From CAIOJG01 sp964477455 (GTDB lineage: Bacteria; Patescibacteriota; Patescibacteriia; Magasanikbacterales; GWA2-37-8): DNA of 5,745 nucleotides. Every line of letters begins with the position of its first letter. Position 1 is the first letter of the stretch. Made by a program: the position numbers and the translations under genes. Below, piece after piece: positions 1 to 5,745 of the stretch. Location: the NCBI GenBank assembly GCA_964477455.1, contig CAYZHG010000038.1, positions 1 through 5,745 on the forward strand, read 5' to 3'. A model generated the notes under the pieces. The model saw nothing but the letters and a program-made list of their open reading frames with translations. It searched no databases and was not told the DNA's origin.

Positions 1-1
1 T

Positions 2-115
2 TTCAACAATCAAGATCTTGGTACTTTAAAAATTCGCGCTCGTGCAATTGATAAATTTACCAATCAAGGCAATTATGCACAGTCTGCTTCATTCGCTGTT
101 GATTCAAAAAATCCT
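2..115 (+). repeat. Tail of an upstream copy of the Ig-like repeat
   Basis: The translation (residues 1-38) has the layout of the second half of the units at 1106-2440: FNNQ, then LKIRARAID, then SFAVDSKNP, matching DFNNQ, LKVRVRAID and VFVVDTLAP of the unit at 1106. At DNA level the 14 bases cgtgcaattgataa occur at 41-54 and again at 1367-1380. The array therefore extends upstream of the window and is interrupted by other modules before resuming at 758. Confidence 0.8.
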
Positions 116-3100
116 GAATTAGTGACGGTTAGCGAACTTTCTTCTCAACCACAAGGTGGGGATACTAGCGTTATTATCAACGGTTCTTTTACCGAAACAA
201 ATCCAGCCACTAACAGTTTGTATATAGCAGTAAGTGGTGGTGCATACGGATCTGCGACTATCGGAACAGGCAATACCGCTGTTTTGAATAATCAAGTAGT
301 TGATACAAATACAACTTTACAAGGAAATGATTATATTTCAAAATTGAAAATTGTGGAAACGGATTTATATAATCATAGTTTAATAAATGAAAATATTTCA
401 CCAACCTCGGTTTATAAATATGTAAAACCATATACTCCTGCTGTTCCAACTGTAGATAATTCTACAACTACAACCGTAGATATAGTTGTAAATAAAAATT
501 CATCTGAAGTATCGGGATTAGAATATGCAATTTTTGAAAATACGACTGGAAAATATGTTCAAGCAGATGGTACTCTAGGTAATAATGCGGTCTGGCAAAC
601 TGGTGCGACATGGGCAACTTTGACAGTCGTAGGTTTGTCATCTCCAGTTTCTCAATATGTATTCAAAACAAAATCACGTAATAGTAGTGATGTCAGTCAT
701 GCGGTGAGTAGTGAAAGTAGTTTGTCGTCTGGTGCATCGGCTGGTAATACCGCTCCAACTATTACTGTAAATTCTGTTTCTCAAACAAGTGGAAATAATT
801 ATGTAACAATAAATTATTCTGGTACAGATTTAGAAGCCAATAGCGTTAATCTGACAACCTATCAATATTCATTGAATAATGTCGATTGGTATACAATGAC
901 CGAAAAATCTGGAGTTGGAAGTAATGGTGTAAATAATTTAATTTTTTCTCCTACTGGTACAGCATATAATTTTGCTTGGAATGCGGCGGCTGATTTATCC
1001 AATGTCGAAAATGCTGTTGTACGAATACGTTTGTTGGCAAACGATACTTTGTTGGATGGAAATTTGGCAATCGGTCCGACTTTTGCTCTTGATCTTAGAG
1101 CACCACAAATCACCAACGTTTCAGCTTCGCAAAATTCAGCTAGTCGACAAGTTACTATTGAATATGATTTGGCCGATTTAACTTCTACAAATTTATCTGT
1201 CGTTTTGGATATTTCACCTGATAACGGTACTTCCTGGAGTGTAGCAACCACTACTTTGAGTGGTGATATTGGAAATGGACAATCAGTTGGTGTGAGTAAA
1301 ACTATCTCTTGGAATGCCGGTGTTGATTTTAACAATCAATATAATTCAACCCTGAAAGTTCGAGTACGTGCAATTGATAATTTTGCTAATGTCGGTGGTA
1401 ATGTCGAATCGTCGGTATTTGTAGTTGATACTTTAGCTCCGCTTATTTCCAATATCTCTGCGGAACAGACGGCTGGTACAAATAATGTTTTAGTTGTTTA
1501 TAATTTGACTGATGACAGTTCAATCAATCTCAATGTGGCTTTAGACATATCTGATGATAATGGAATTACTTGGGTTGTGGCAACCAGTACGGTGAGTGGC
1601 AATGTCGGAAGTAGTCAAACCACTGGTTTTGGAAAGAGTATTTCTTGGAACGCGGGCACTGATTTTGCCGGTCAATTTAGTAATAATTTCAAAGTGCGTC
1701 TAAGAGCTTCTGATACTTTTAATAATCAAAGCAATAATTTTAGTTCAGAATTATTTACAGTCGATACACAAGTTCCGGTTGTGTCCAGTGTGGTCGCAAG
1801 TCAATCTAGTGGAAGTGGTGTAGTGATAGTAAGTTATAGTTTGACGGATAGTTCTGCTTCCAACAATACTGTCGAAATAGGTATTTCTGATAATAACGGT
1901 TCAACTTGGAATATCACGACCACTTCTTTAAGTGGTGATATTGGTGCCAACCAAAGCTCTGGTATGCGGACTTTTGTTTGGAATGCTCCGGTAGATTTTT
2001 CTGATCAACTCCAGTCAGATATGAAAGTACGTATCAAAGCAAGGGACGCTTTTGGTAATCAAGGAAGTTTCGCGCAATCTTCAGTATTTGATTTGGATAC
2101 CAAAGCTCCAGTGATAAGCAATCTTTCGGCTTTACAAACTACAAGTTCAAACAATATTAACATTCAATATGATTTAGTAGAAAATACCAATACTTCCACT
2201 GTATCTTTGGAAATGTCCTCCGATGGTGGTTTGAATTGGACGGTCACTGCCGTGAGTTTGACTGGTGGAATTGGTGCAACTACAGATGGATTAAATAAAA
2301 CAATCACTTGGAGTGCCGGTACCGATTTTGCCAATCAAGAAAAAAATAATATGCGCGTGCGTCTACACGCTACGGATTCATTTGGCAATTTAAGTAGTAA
2401 TTTTAGTTCAAGTGATTTTGTTTTAGACACCAAAGCTCCAGTAGGTTTGATAACAATTAGTAAATTTACTTCTGCGACTAGCTCGGTAACACTAAATTGG
2501 TCAGCAGGTGTCACCGATGCAAATTTTGATCATTACGAAATTTGGCATGGCGCAAATGAAAATGATGTAAACAATCGTAGTGGATCGGCTTTAAATTGGA
2601 ATGTTACCAATGATTCAGCCTTATCAAATGTGTTGACTATTTCAACGGTGATAACTGGAATTTCTACTGATGTAGATTATTTTGTAAAAATATTTGCCAT
2701 CGATAGTTATGGTCATGAATCTACAATAAATAGATTGCAAGTATTTCAAACGGCGGTGGCTCCAACTCAGACACCAATTTCAATTACAGGTGGTGGTGGC
2801 GGTTTTGTTGCGCCGATTATTGCTCGTTTGAGCCGTCCGATTTTAAATCCAGTCACTTCGCCAACTACACAAACCAAAATAACTATTTCAGGTTTGACTG
2901 ATCCTCGTACCCGTGTTGATCTTTATGACAAAGGAACATTGGTAGAGAGATTTAGTTCGGTTGCAGATAATAATGGTGAATTTAGTCAATCGTTTACTTT
3001 CACTCAAGGCACTCATTCTTTGGTGGTGCGAGCGGTGGATTTTAATAATAATGTCAGTAGTTTTTCAGACCCTGTTAATTTTACAATTGTTGCAACTTTA

Positions 3101-3733
3101 CCTGAAGTACCCGTTGCTAGTGAGGTTGTAAATATTACTCCAACGTCAGTGACAGTTAGACCTATTTCGTTGGTAGTTCCAGTGGCACCAGCGGCAACTT
3201 TAGAATCTATTGCGATACCACCAGCTTCATTGATTCGTATTAATACGGAAGCGGTTGAAGTGCCTGGTCTTCCGGTACCAAAAGTTGATAATGTTGTAAT
3301 TCCTTCAACCGATATTGTTGAAGGTAATGAAAATATTATAACTGCCACGATTCCAACTAACGTAGCAATTAATGATGTAATAAATTTCTCAGGATCAGCT
3401 CTACCAAATCAAGATGTGATCGTCTATGTGCATAGTGAACAAGGCTTGATTTTCCGCACACGCACAAATGACAAAGGTGTTTGGGAAATAAATCATTCAC
3501 AAGGTGACGTGGAATTAACACCTGGCGATCATACAATTTTTGCAGTCGCTATTGATCCAATATCTAAAGTAAAAAGTCGCCCAAGTTCCGTAACAATGTT
3601 TACGGTTAAAAGAAATTTATGGGTAACTATCTTTAAATATCTAAATATTCAAACCACATTAATAAGTTTGGGTGTATTGCTAGTAACCATATTGTGGTTG
3701 TATCGAATTAATAAAAAAGAATTAGTTCATTAA
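2..3733 (+). CDS. Giant multi-domain surface protein with Ig-like/Fn3 repeats and C-terminal membrane anchor (5' end outside window)
   Basis: The frame is open from the window edge to TAA at 3731-3733, giving 1243 visible residues; the true start lies upstream. GTG at 122 is not the start, because residues 1-38 before it match the end of the internal repeats. Visible order: repeat tail (1-38), unassigned beta-rich module (39-143), Fn3-like (144-252), divergent repeat (253-368), four tandem repeats (369-813), Fn3-like (814-917), Gly5 linker (930-934), Ig-like (946-1030), Pro/Val-rich stretch, Ig-like (1117-1202), membrane helix (about 1218-1234) and basic tail RINKK. The protein is rich in Ser, Thr, Asn and Val and has no cysteine. 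It most likely stands outside the cell, anchored by its C-terminus, as an adhesin, fibre or S-layer-like protein. No enzyme domain or LPXTG sorting motif is visible. The ligand is unknown, and the exact function is not recognisable. Confidence 0.88.
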   Translation, partial: FNNQDLGTLKIRARAIDKFTNQGNYAQSASFAVDSKNPELVTVSELSSQPQGGDTSVIINGSFTETNPATNSLYIAVSGGAYGSATIGTGNTAVLNNQVVDTNTTLQGNDYISKLKIVETDLYNHSLINENISPTSVYKYVKPYTPAVPTVDNSTTTTVDIVVNKNSSEVSGLEYAIFENTTGKYVQADGTLGNNAVWQTGATWATLTVVGLSSPVSQYVFKTKSRNSSDVSHAVSSESSLSSGASAGNTAPTITVNSVSQTSGNNYVTINYSGTDLEANSVNLTTYQYSLNNVDWYTMTEKSGVGSNGVNNLIFSPTGTAYNFAWNAAADLSNVENAVVRIRLLANDTLLDGNLAIGPTFALDLRAPQITNVSASQNSASRQVTIEYDLADLTSTNLSVVLDISPDNGTSWSVATTTLSGDIGNGQSVGVSKTISWNAGVDFNNQYNSTLKVRVRAIDNFANVGGNVESSVFVVDTLAPLISNISAEQTAGTNNVLVVYNLTDDSSINLNVALDISDDNGITWVVATSTVSGNVGSSQTTGFGKSISWNAGTDFAGQFSNNFKVRLRASDTFNNQSNNFSSELFTVDTQVPVVSSVVASQSSGSGVVIVSYSLTDSSASNNTVEIGISDNNGSTWNITTTSLSGDIGANQSSGMRTFVWNAPVDFSDQLQSDMKVRIKARDAFGNQGSFAQSSVFDLDTKAPVISNLSALQTTSSNNINIQYDLVENTNTSTVSLEMSSDGGLNWTVTAVSLTGGIGATTDGLNKTITWSAGTDFANQEKNNMRVRLHATDSFGNLSSNFSSSDFVLDTKAPVGLITISKFTSATSSVTLNWSAGVTDANFDHYEIWHGANENDVNNRSGSALNWNVTNDSALSNVLTISTVITGISTDVDYFVKIFAIDSYGHESTINRLQVFQTAVAPTQTPISITGGGGGFVAPIIARLSRPILNPVTSPTTQTKITISGLTDPRTRVDLYDKGTLVERFSSVADNNGEFSQSFTFTQGTHSLVVRAVDFNNNVSSFSDPVNFTIVATLPEVPVASEVVNITPTSVTVRPISLVVPVAPAATLESIAIPPASLIRINTEAVEVPGLPVPKVDNVVIPSTDIVEGNENIITATIPTNVAINDVINFSGSALPNQDVIVYVHSEQGLIFRTRTNDKGVWEINHSQGDVELTPGDHTIFAVAIDPISKVKSRPSSVTMFTVKRNLWVTIFKYLNIQTTLISLGVLLVTILWLYRINKKELVH
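116..430 (+). other. Beta-rich module of unassigned family (domain of the surface protein)
   Basis: Residues 39-143 lie between the repeat tail and the first Fn3-like module. The stretch is rich in Gly, Thr, Asn and Val, with alternating hydrophobic residues as in beta strands (VIINGSF, SLYIAVSGG, YISKLKIVETD). It lacks the WNAG and DTKAP hallmarks of the repeats, so I do not count it as a repeat copy. It probably forms another extracellular beta-sandwich; no family is claimed. Confidence 0.4.
431..757 (+). other. Fibronectin type III-like module 1 (domain of the surface protein)
   Basis: Residues 144-252 begin YTPAVPTVDN and continue with EYAIFENTTGKYVQADG, VWQTGATWATLTVVGL and YVFKTKSRN. 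This is the common bacterial Fn3 variant with a central W, a 'TV.GL' strand and a terminal 'Y.FK.K.RN' strand. Such modules usually act as spacers or glycan- and protein-binding units in extracellular proteins. The boundary is set by the Pro-rich start and by the NTAP that leads into the next repeat. Confidence 0.6.
758..1105 (+). repeat. Divergent copy of the Ig-like repeat (116 residues)
   Basis: Residues 253-368 open with TITVNSVSQTSGNNYVTINY, like the opening ITNVSASQ...VTIEYDL of the next unit. They then have FAWNAAADLSN, VVRIRLLAND and FALDLRAP at the places where the others have SWNAG.DF, V.VR.RA.D and F.VDT.AP. The Asp-box site is degraded to SLNNVDW (869-889). It is the most diverged member of the array, which suggests an older duplication or a specialised unit. 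Confidence 0.7.
1106..2440 (+). repeat. Four tandem Ig-like repeats of 112/112/111/110 residues
   Basis: Units are 1106-1441, 1442-1777, 1778-2110 and 2111-2440. Each has the same order: a hydrophobic strand ending in A.Q, a 'V.Y.L.D' strand, an Asp-box-like S.D.G.TW motif, SG.IG or similar, '(S/T)W.AG.DF..Q', '(V/M)(K/R)VR..A.D.F.N' and 'F..DT.AP'. The third unit has WNAPVDFSDQ instead of WNAG. The Asp-box sites are at 1214-1237, 1550-1573, 1886-1909 and 2216-2239. DNA identity is only patchy (for example accaaagctccagt at 2099-2112 and 2429-2442), so the copies are not recent. The likely role is a stiff extracellular stalk of repeated beta-sandwiches. The Asp-rich loops might bind calcium, which is inference. 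Confidence 0.85.
2441..2752 (+). other. Fibronectin type III-like module 2 (domain of the surface protein)
   Basis: Residues 814-917 follow the last repeat directly. They show the Fn3 pattern: 'VTLNWSAGVTDANFDHYEIW' (strands B-C with the conserved W), a long loop containing NDVNNRSGSALNW, 'ISTVITGISTDVDYFVKIFA' (strands E-F with the conserved Y) and 'IDSYGHES'. The 'L.W....D..FDHYEIW' type of Fn3 is common in large secreted proteins of uncultured bacteria. Confidence 0.75.
2789..2803 (+). other. Gly5 flexible linker
   Basis: Five consecutive glycine codons (ggt ggt ggt ggc ggt) follow TQTPISIT and precede FVAPIIA. They separate the stalk part of the surface protein from the membrane-proximal Ig-like pair. 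Such glycine runs between Thr/Pro-rich stretches are typical hinge linkers. Confidence 0.8.
2837..3091 (+). other. Bacterial Ig-like module 1 (membrane-proximal pair)
   Basis: Residues 946-1030 show the layout of bacterial Ig-like domains of the Big family: 'P.TSPTTQTKITISGLTDP' (the 'I.G.a.P' strand), 'RVDLYDKGTLV', 'DNNGEFSQSF', 'GTHSLVVRAVD', 'NNVSSFSDPVNFTI'. The D.NG.F..S and G.H.L..RA.D signatures are clear. The same fold recurs at 3350-3607. Confidence 0.75.
3350..3607 (+). other. Bacterial Ig-like module 2 (membrane-proximal pair)
   Basis: Residues 1117-1202 repeat the signatures of the module at 2837: 'VINFSGSALPNQDVIVYVHS', 'TNDKGVWEINHS', 'PGDHTIFAVAID', 'SRPSSVTMFTV'. Between the two modules (3092-3349) lies a Pro/Val/Ala-rich stretch (VPVAPAATLESIAIPPAS, VEVPGLPVPKVDN) with no clear fold, probably an extended spacer close to the cell surface. 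Confidence 0.72.
3653..3703 (+). other. C-terminal transmembrane anchor of the surface protein
   Basis: Residues 1218-1234 (TTLISLGVLLVTILWLY) are hydrophobic and are followed by the short basic tail RINKKELVH and then the stop. By the positive-inside rule the tail is cytoplasmic and all the repeats are outside. There is no LPXTG, so sortase attachment is not indicated. Confidence 0.85.
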
Positions 3734-3739
3734 AATATG
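3731..3739 (+). other. Same-frame stop/start junction between surface protein and sensor gene
   Basis: TAA (3731-3733) ends the surface protein, one codon AAT (3734-3736) follows, and ATG (3737-3739) starts the sensor in the same frame. No Shine-Dalgarno sequence is correctly spaced; the nearest purine run, aaaaaaga at 3713-3720, is about 16 bases from the ATG. Re-initiation or leaderless-like A/T-rich initiation is likely. The spacing supports one operon. Confidence 0.7.
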
Positions 3740-5745
3740 ATCGAATTTTTTCAATCTCAAATTGATTACATTTATTTTTTTTACGGCTTATCCTTTATAT
3801 TTTTAGGTATAGTTTGTTTTTTGATGAAAAAACAGTTTAAAACTGGTCCAACTTGGGCTTTGTTGGGTATTTTTGGTATTTTACATGGGTTAAACGAGTG
3901 GGCAGAATTAACAAATATTATTTTTTATAATATTGGTAGTTGGTTTGCGATTCTACAATTTTTATTGTTGACATCTTCATTCATTTTTCTTTTTGAATTT
4001 GCTAGGAATAATTATAATAGCAATAATAAAATTAAAATAGGTGGTTGGATATATATATTAATTTCCATAATAAATTTATCAGCCCTATATTTTTTTGGAA
4101 TAAATGGTCTGAATCTTTTTGTTAGATACACAATTGGCGTCAGTGGGGCATTGGGAGTTGGGGTTGTTTTTTGGCGTTATGATATATTGTCAAAAAAGAA
4201 ATTTGGTAGCTTCTGTTTCGGGGCAATCGCTTTTTGGATGTATGCCATTAGCATGATGGTAAATTCCTATGGCAGTATTTTTGGTATTTCAATTGTTGAC
4301 CAAAATATATTTTTTCAAACATTTGGTTTGCCCATTCAATTGGTCCGAGGAATATTGGTATCAATTATTGTAATTTGTGTTTGGTTAAATTATCAGACAC
4401 TCATTTACAATGAATTGTCTTCCAAACAAACAGTCAAAAAAGATCGAACAAATTATTATCTTTTTGTCAGTCTTTTGTTTATATTTGTATTTGGTTGGTT
4501 GTTTACAAATGCTTTGGGTGTGTTAGCAAGAAAAGAAGTTCATGTTAATAGTCATAAACTATCGGTGGTGTTGGCTGAAAGTGTTGAAAAAATATTGGGA
4601 AGTGGACAAGAATTAGCACAAGTTATGGCTGGTGCTCCAGATATTATTAACTTATTACAAAACGAATCTCCAGAAAACGTAATTGCGGTAAATAGGGTAT
4701 TGGATAGATATCAAAAAACGTCTGGTATTGAAGTGACGTATGTTATGAATAAAGATGGGGTCACCATTGCCACTTCAAATCGAAATAATCAAGATAGTTT
4801 TTTAGGGAAAAATTATAGTTTCAGATCGTATTTTAGCGATGCCATAAAGGGTAAACCCTCAACATTATTTGCGATTGGTGTCACTTCCAACAGAGCCGGT
4901 TATTATACTAGTAACCCAGTGTTTAATGAACACAATGAAATTGTCGGGGTGGTAGTGGTAAAAAGTAGTCTAAGTTTAATAGAAAATAATTTGAAAGAAT
5001 ATGGGGTAATGTTTTTGGTTTCTCCAGAAGGAATTGTATTTTTATCTGGTGATCCAAAATATACTTTAAAAAGTATATACCCAATATCCTTAGAAGAAAA
5101 ACGCTTTATTCTCAAAACAAAATTATATGGTAAAAGTGATTACGAGTCATTGTTGCAAACGAAGCCAAATGATGGTGATGTTATAACTCTAAATAATGAA
5201 AAATTACTTGTTGATATTTTTAATGTAAATAGTACTGGTTGGAATATCTATATAATGTACTCTACATCACTAATTGCATATTATCGATTGTTTGGAATAG
5301 TATTATCTATTATATTTTATTTTTTAATAATTTCATTTTTTATTATTGCGCAGTATATCAAACGTGATTCGACTTTGACTTACTTTGCTTCCGTTCTGTC
5401 ATCTACCAATGAAGCTATTCTAGGAATAGATTTAACCGATAAAATTATTAGCTGGAATAACGGTGCAGAAATTATGTATGGTTATAGCAAAAAAGATATA
5501 TTAGGAAAAAATATTTCCGCCGTAATTCCCTTGGATGCTTACAACAAAAATAAAATAGCAATAAATAATACGGTGGTTGGGAAATCAGTGGATCATTTTG
5601 AAACCATTCATAAGAAAAAAGATGGAGAATTGATTAATGTTTTGATAACACTTTCAACCATCAAAGATGACGTCGGTACGGTAATCGGCGTGTCAATCGT
5701 TACTCGAGATATTACGAGTAAGAAAAAAGCCGAAGAAAATTTAAA
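3737..5745 (+). CDS. Multi-sensor membrane signalling protein, probable histidine kinase: 7TM + dCache + PAS (3' end outside window)
   Basis: The 669 visible codons run from ATG at 3737 to the window end with no stop. ATG 3737 is the first start after the upstream stop; the next Met (residue 30) would remove the first helix. Order: seven membrane helices (about 10-222), an eighth helix (240-263), an extracellular dCache domain (264-512), a ninth helix (513-538) and a PAS/PAC domain (546-660), ending in DITSKKKAEENL, the usual lead into a second PAS or a coiled coil and HisKA. Basic loops (KKQFK, ARNN...KIK, RYDILSKKK, KKDR, IKRD) alternate with acidic or neutral ones and fit N-out/C-in for the 7TM block. 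It should sense an extracellular ligand through dCache and pass the signal to a cytoplasmic output. The output domain is not visible, so a GGDEF cyclase remains possible. It follows the surface-protein gene by 3 bases. Confidence 0.85.
   Translation, partial: MIEFFQSQIDYIYFFYGLSFIFLGIVCFLMKKQFKTGPTWALLGIFGILHGLNEWAELTNIIFYNIGSWFAILQFLLLTSSFIFLFEFARNNYNSNNKIKIGGWIYILISIINLSALYFFGINGLNLFVRYTIGVSGALGVGVVFWRYDILSKKKFGSFCFGAIAFWMYAISMMVNSYGSIFGISIVDQNIFFQTFGLPIQLVRGILVSIIVICVWLNYQTLIYNELSSKQTVKKDRTNYYLFVSLLFIFVFGWLFTNALGVLARKEVHVNSHKLSVVLAESVEKILGSGQELAQVMAGAPDIINLLQNESPENVIAVNRVLDRYQKTSGIEVTYVMNKDGVTIATSNRNNQDSFLGKNYSFRSYFSDAIKGKPSTLFAIGVTSNRAGYYTSNPVFNEHNEIVGVVVVKSSLSLIENNLKEYGVMFLVSPEGIVFLSGDPKYTLKSIYPISLEEKRFILKTKLYGKSDYESLLQTKPNDGDVITLNNEKLLVDIFNVNSTGWNIYIMYSTSLIAYYRLFGIVLSIIFYFLIISFFIIAQYIKRDSTLTYFASVLSSTNEAILGIDLTDKIISWNNGAEIMYGYSKKDILGKNISAVIPLDAYNKNKIAINNTVVGKSVDHFETIHKKKDGELINVLITLSTIKDDVGTVIGVSIVTRDITSKKKAEENL
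3764..4402 (+). other. Seven-helix N-terminal membrane sensor module
   Basis: Helices lie at about residues 10-29, 39-53, 68-88, 103-120, 131-147, 157-175 and 200-222 of the sensor. The opening, with YIYFFYGLSFIFLG in helix 1 and LLGIFGILHGLNEWAEL around helix 2, resembles the 'YF.YGLAFF..G' and 'FG.LHGL.EW' signatures that recur in N-terminal membrane domains of many environmental histidine kinases. The ligand of that domain type is not known to me. Cysteines 27, 160 and 214 are all in helices. Confidence 0.7.
4526..5272 (+). other. Extracellular dCache domain, DctB-like
   Basis: Residues 264-512 lie between helices 8 and 9. A long helix (about 264-327) leads to the membrane-distal lobe with VTYVMNKDGVTIATSN (333-348), LGKNYSFRSYFSDAIKGK (356-373), FAIGVTSNRAGYY (378-390) and PVFNEHNEIVGVVVVKSSL (394-412). 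The membrane-proximal lobe has MFLVSPEGIVFLSGDPKYTLKSI (425-447) and STGWNIYIM (499-507). The order YSFR.YF..A..G, then G.T....GYY.S.PV, then GVVV.K, then S..G..FLS..P.Y is that of C4-dicarboxylate sensor kinases such as DctB. Binding of an organic acid is therefore a reasonable guess, but the specificity cannot be read from sequence alone. Confidence 0.78.
5372..5716 (+). other. PAS domain with PAC motif
   Basis: Residues 546-660 show the classic PAS pattern: 'SSTNEAILGIDLTDKIISWN', 'GAEIMYGYSKKDILGKNIS', 'FETIHKKKDGELINVLITLS' and the PAC end 'GTVIGVSIVTRDIT'. It is cytoplasmic, directly after helix 9. No haem- or flavin-binding signature is evident, such as the LOV NCRFLQ motif, so a role as a signal relay or small-ligand sensor is likely. 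Confidence 0.88.

Noticed and set aside
122..124. GTG as the start codon of the surface protein
   Set aside because: The frame stays open to the window edge, and the 40 codons before it encode the recognisable end of a repeat unit, so the real start is upstream.
862..1335. 157-codon reading frame on the minus strand
   Set aside because: It lies opposite the repeat-encoding frame and shows no domain or plausible start context. The plus-strand protein has clear repeat homology here.
1106..2440. Sialidase/BNR beta-propeller suggested by Asp-box motifs
   Set aside because: The motif period is 110-112 residues rather than about 45-50, and the units have Ig-like strand patterns. No catalytic sialidase residues (FRIP-type motif) are seen.
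3013..3348. 111-codon reading frame on the minus strand
   Set aside because: Its Thr/Ile/Gly-rich composition is the antisense shadow of the Val/Pro/Thr-rich linker and Ig-like module; no independent evidence.
3608..3733. LPXTG-type sortase signal at the end of the surface protein
   Set aside because: A hydrophobic helix and a basic tail are present, but no LPXTG or similar motif precedes the helix.
3704..3760. Terminator or promoter between the two genes
   Set aside because: Only 3 bases separate stop and start. I saw no GC-rich hairpin with a T run, and the A/T-rich bases are not distinguishable from background as a promoter.
4903..5115. 70-codon reading frame on the minus strand
   Set aside because: It is antisense to the conserved dCache domain, which has strong family signatures on the plus strand.

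Overview
The window is AT-rich and every recognisable gene is on the + strand. It holds two long coding regions, and each runs off an end of the window. The first (2..3733) is the C-terminal 1243 residues of a very large, cysteine-free surface protein. It is built from tandem beta-sandwich modules and ends in one membrane anchor. The second (3737..5745) is the N-terminal 669 residues of a multi-sensor membrane signalling protein: seven N-terminal membrane helices, an eighth helix, an extracellular DctB-like double-Cache domain, a ninth helix and a cytoplasmic PAS domain. Its output domain lies beyond the window, most likely a histidine kinase.

Organism: low G+C, A/T-ending codons, tight gene packing, weak or absent Shine-Dalgarno sequences, and a giant Ig/Fn3-repeat protein with a glycine-run linker and a C-terminal membrane helix all recall Patescibacteria (Candidate Phyla Radiation) genomes. 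This is an inference from style; no marker gene is present. The roughly 1900 visible codons contain no in-frame TGA and use ordinary GGN glycine codons, so TGA-recoding lineages such as Gracilibacteria/Absconditabacteria are unlikely.

Layout: 2-115, tail of a repeat unit. 116-430, a beta-rich module not assigned to a family. 431-757, an Fn3-like module. 758-1105, a divergent repeat. 1106-2440, four tandem repeats of 112, 112, 111 and 110 residues, each carrying an Asp-box-like motif. 2441-2752, a second Fn3-like module. 2789-2803, a Gly5 linker. 2837-3091 and 3350-3607, two bacterial Ig-like modules separated by a Pro/Val-rich stretch. 3653-3703, the membrane anchor. The stop codon, one codon (AAT) and the ATG of the sensor gene follow in the same reading frame. 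No intergenic stretch exceeds 3 bases, and I saw no RNA gene, CRISPR array, mobile element, promoter or terminator.

Working together: the 3-base spacing suggests co-transcription and perhaps translational coupling of a cell-surface fibre with an envelope sensor. The sensor might control the surface protein, or respond to nutrients or contact at the same surface. This link is an inference from adjacency only.
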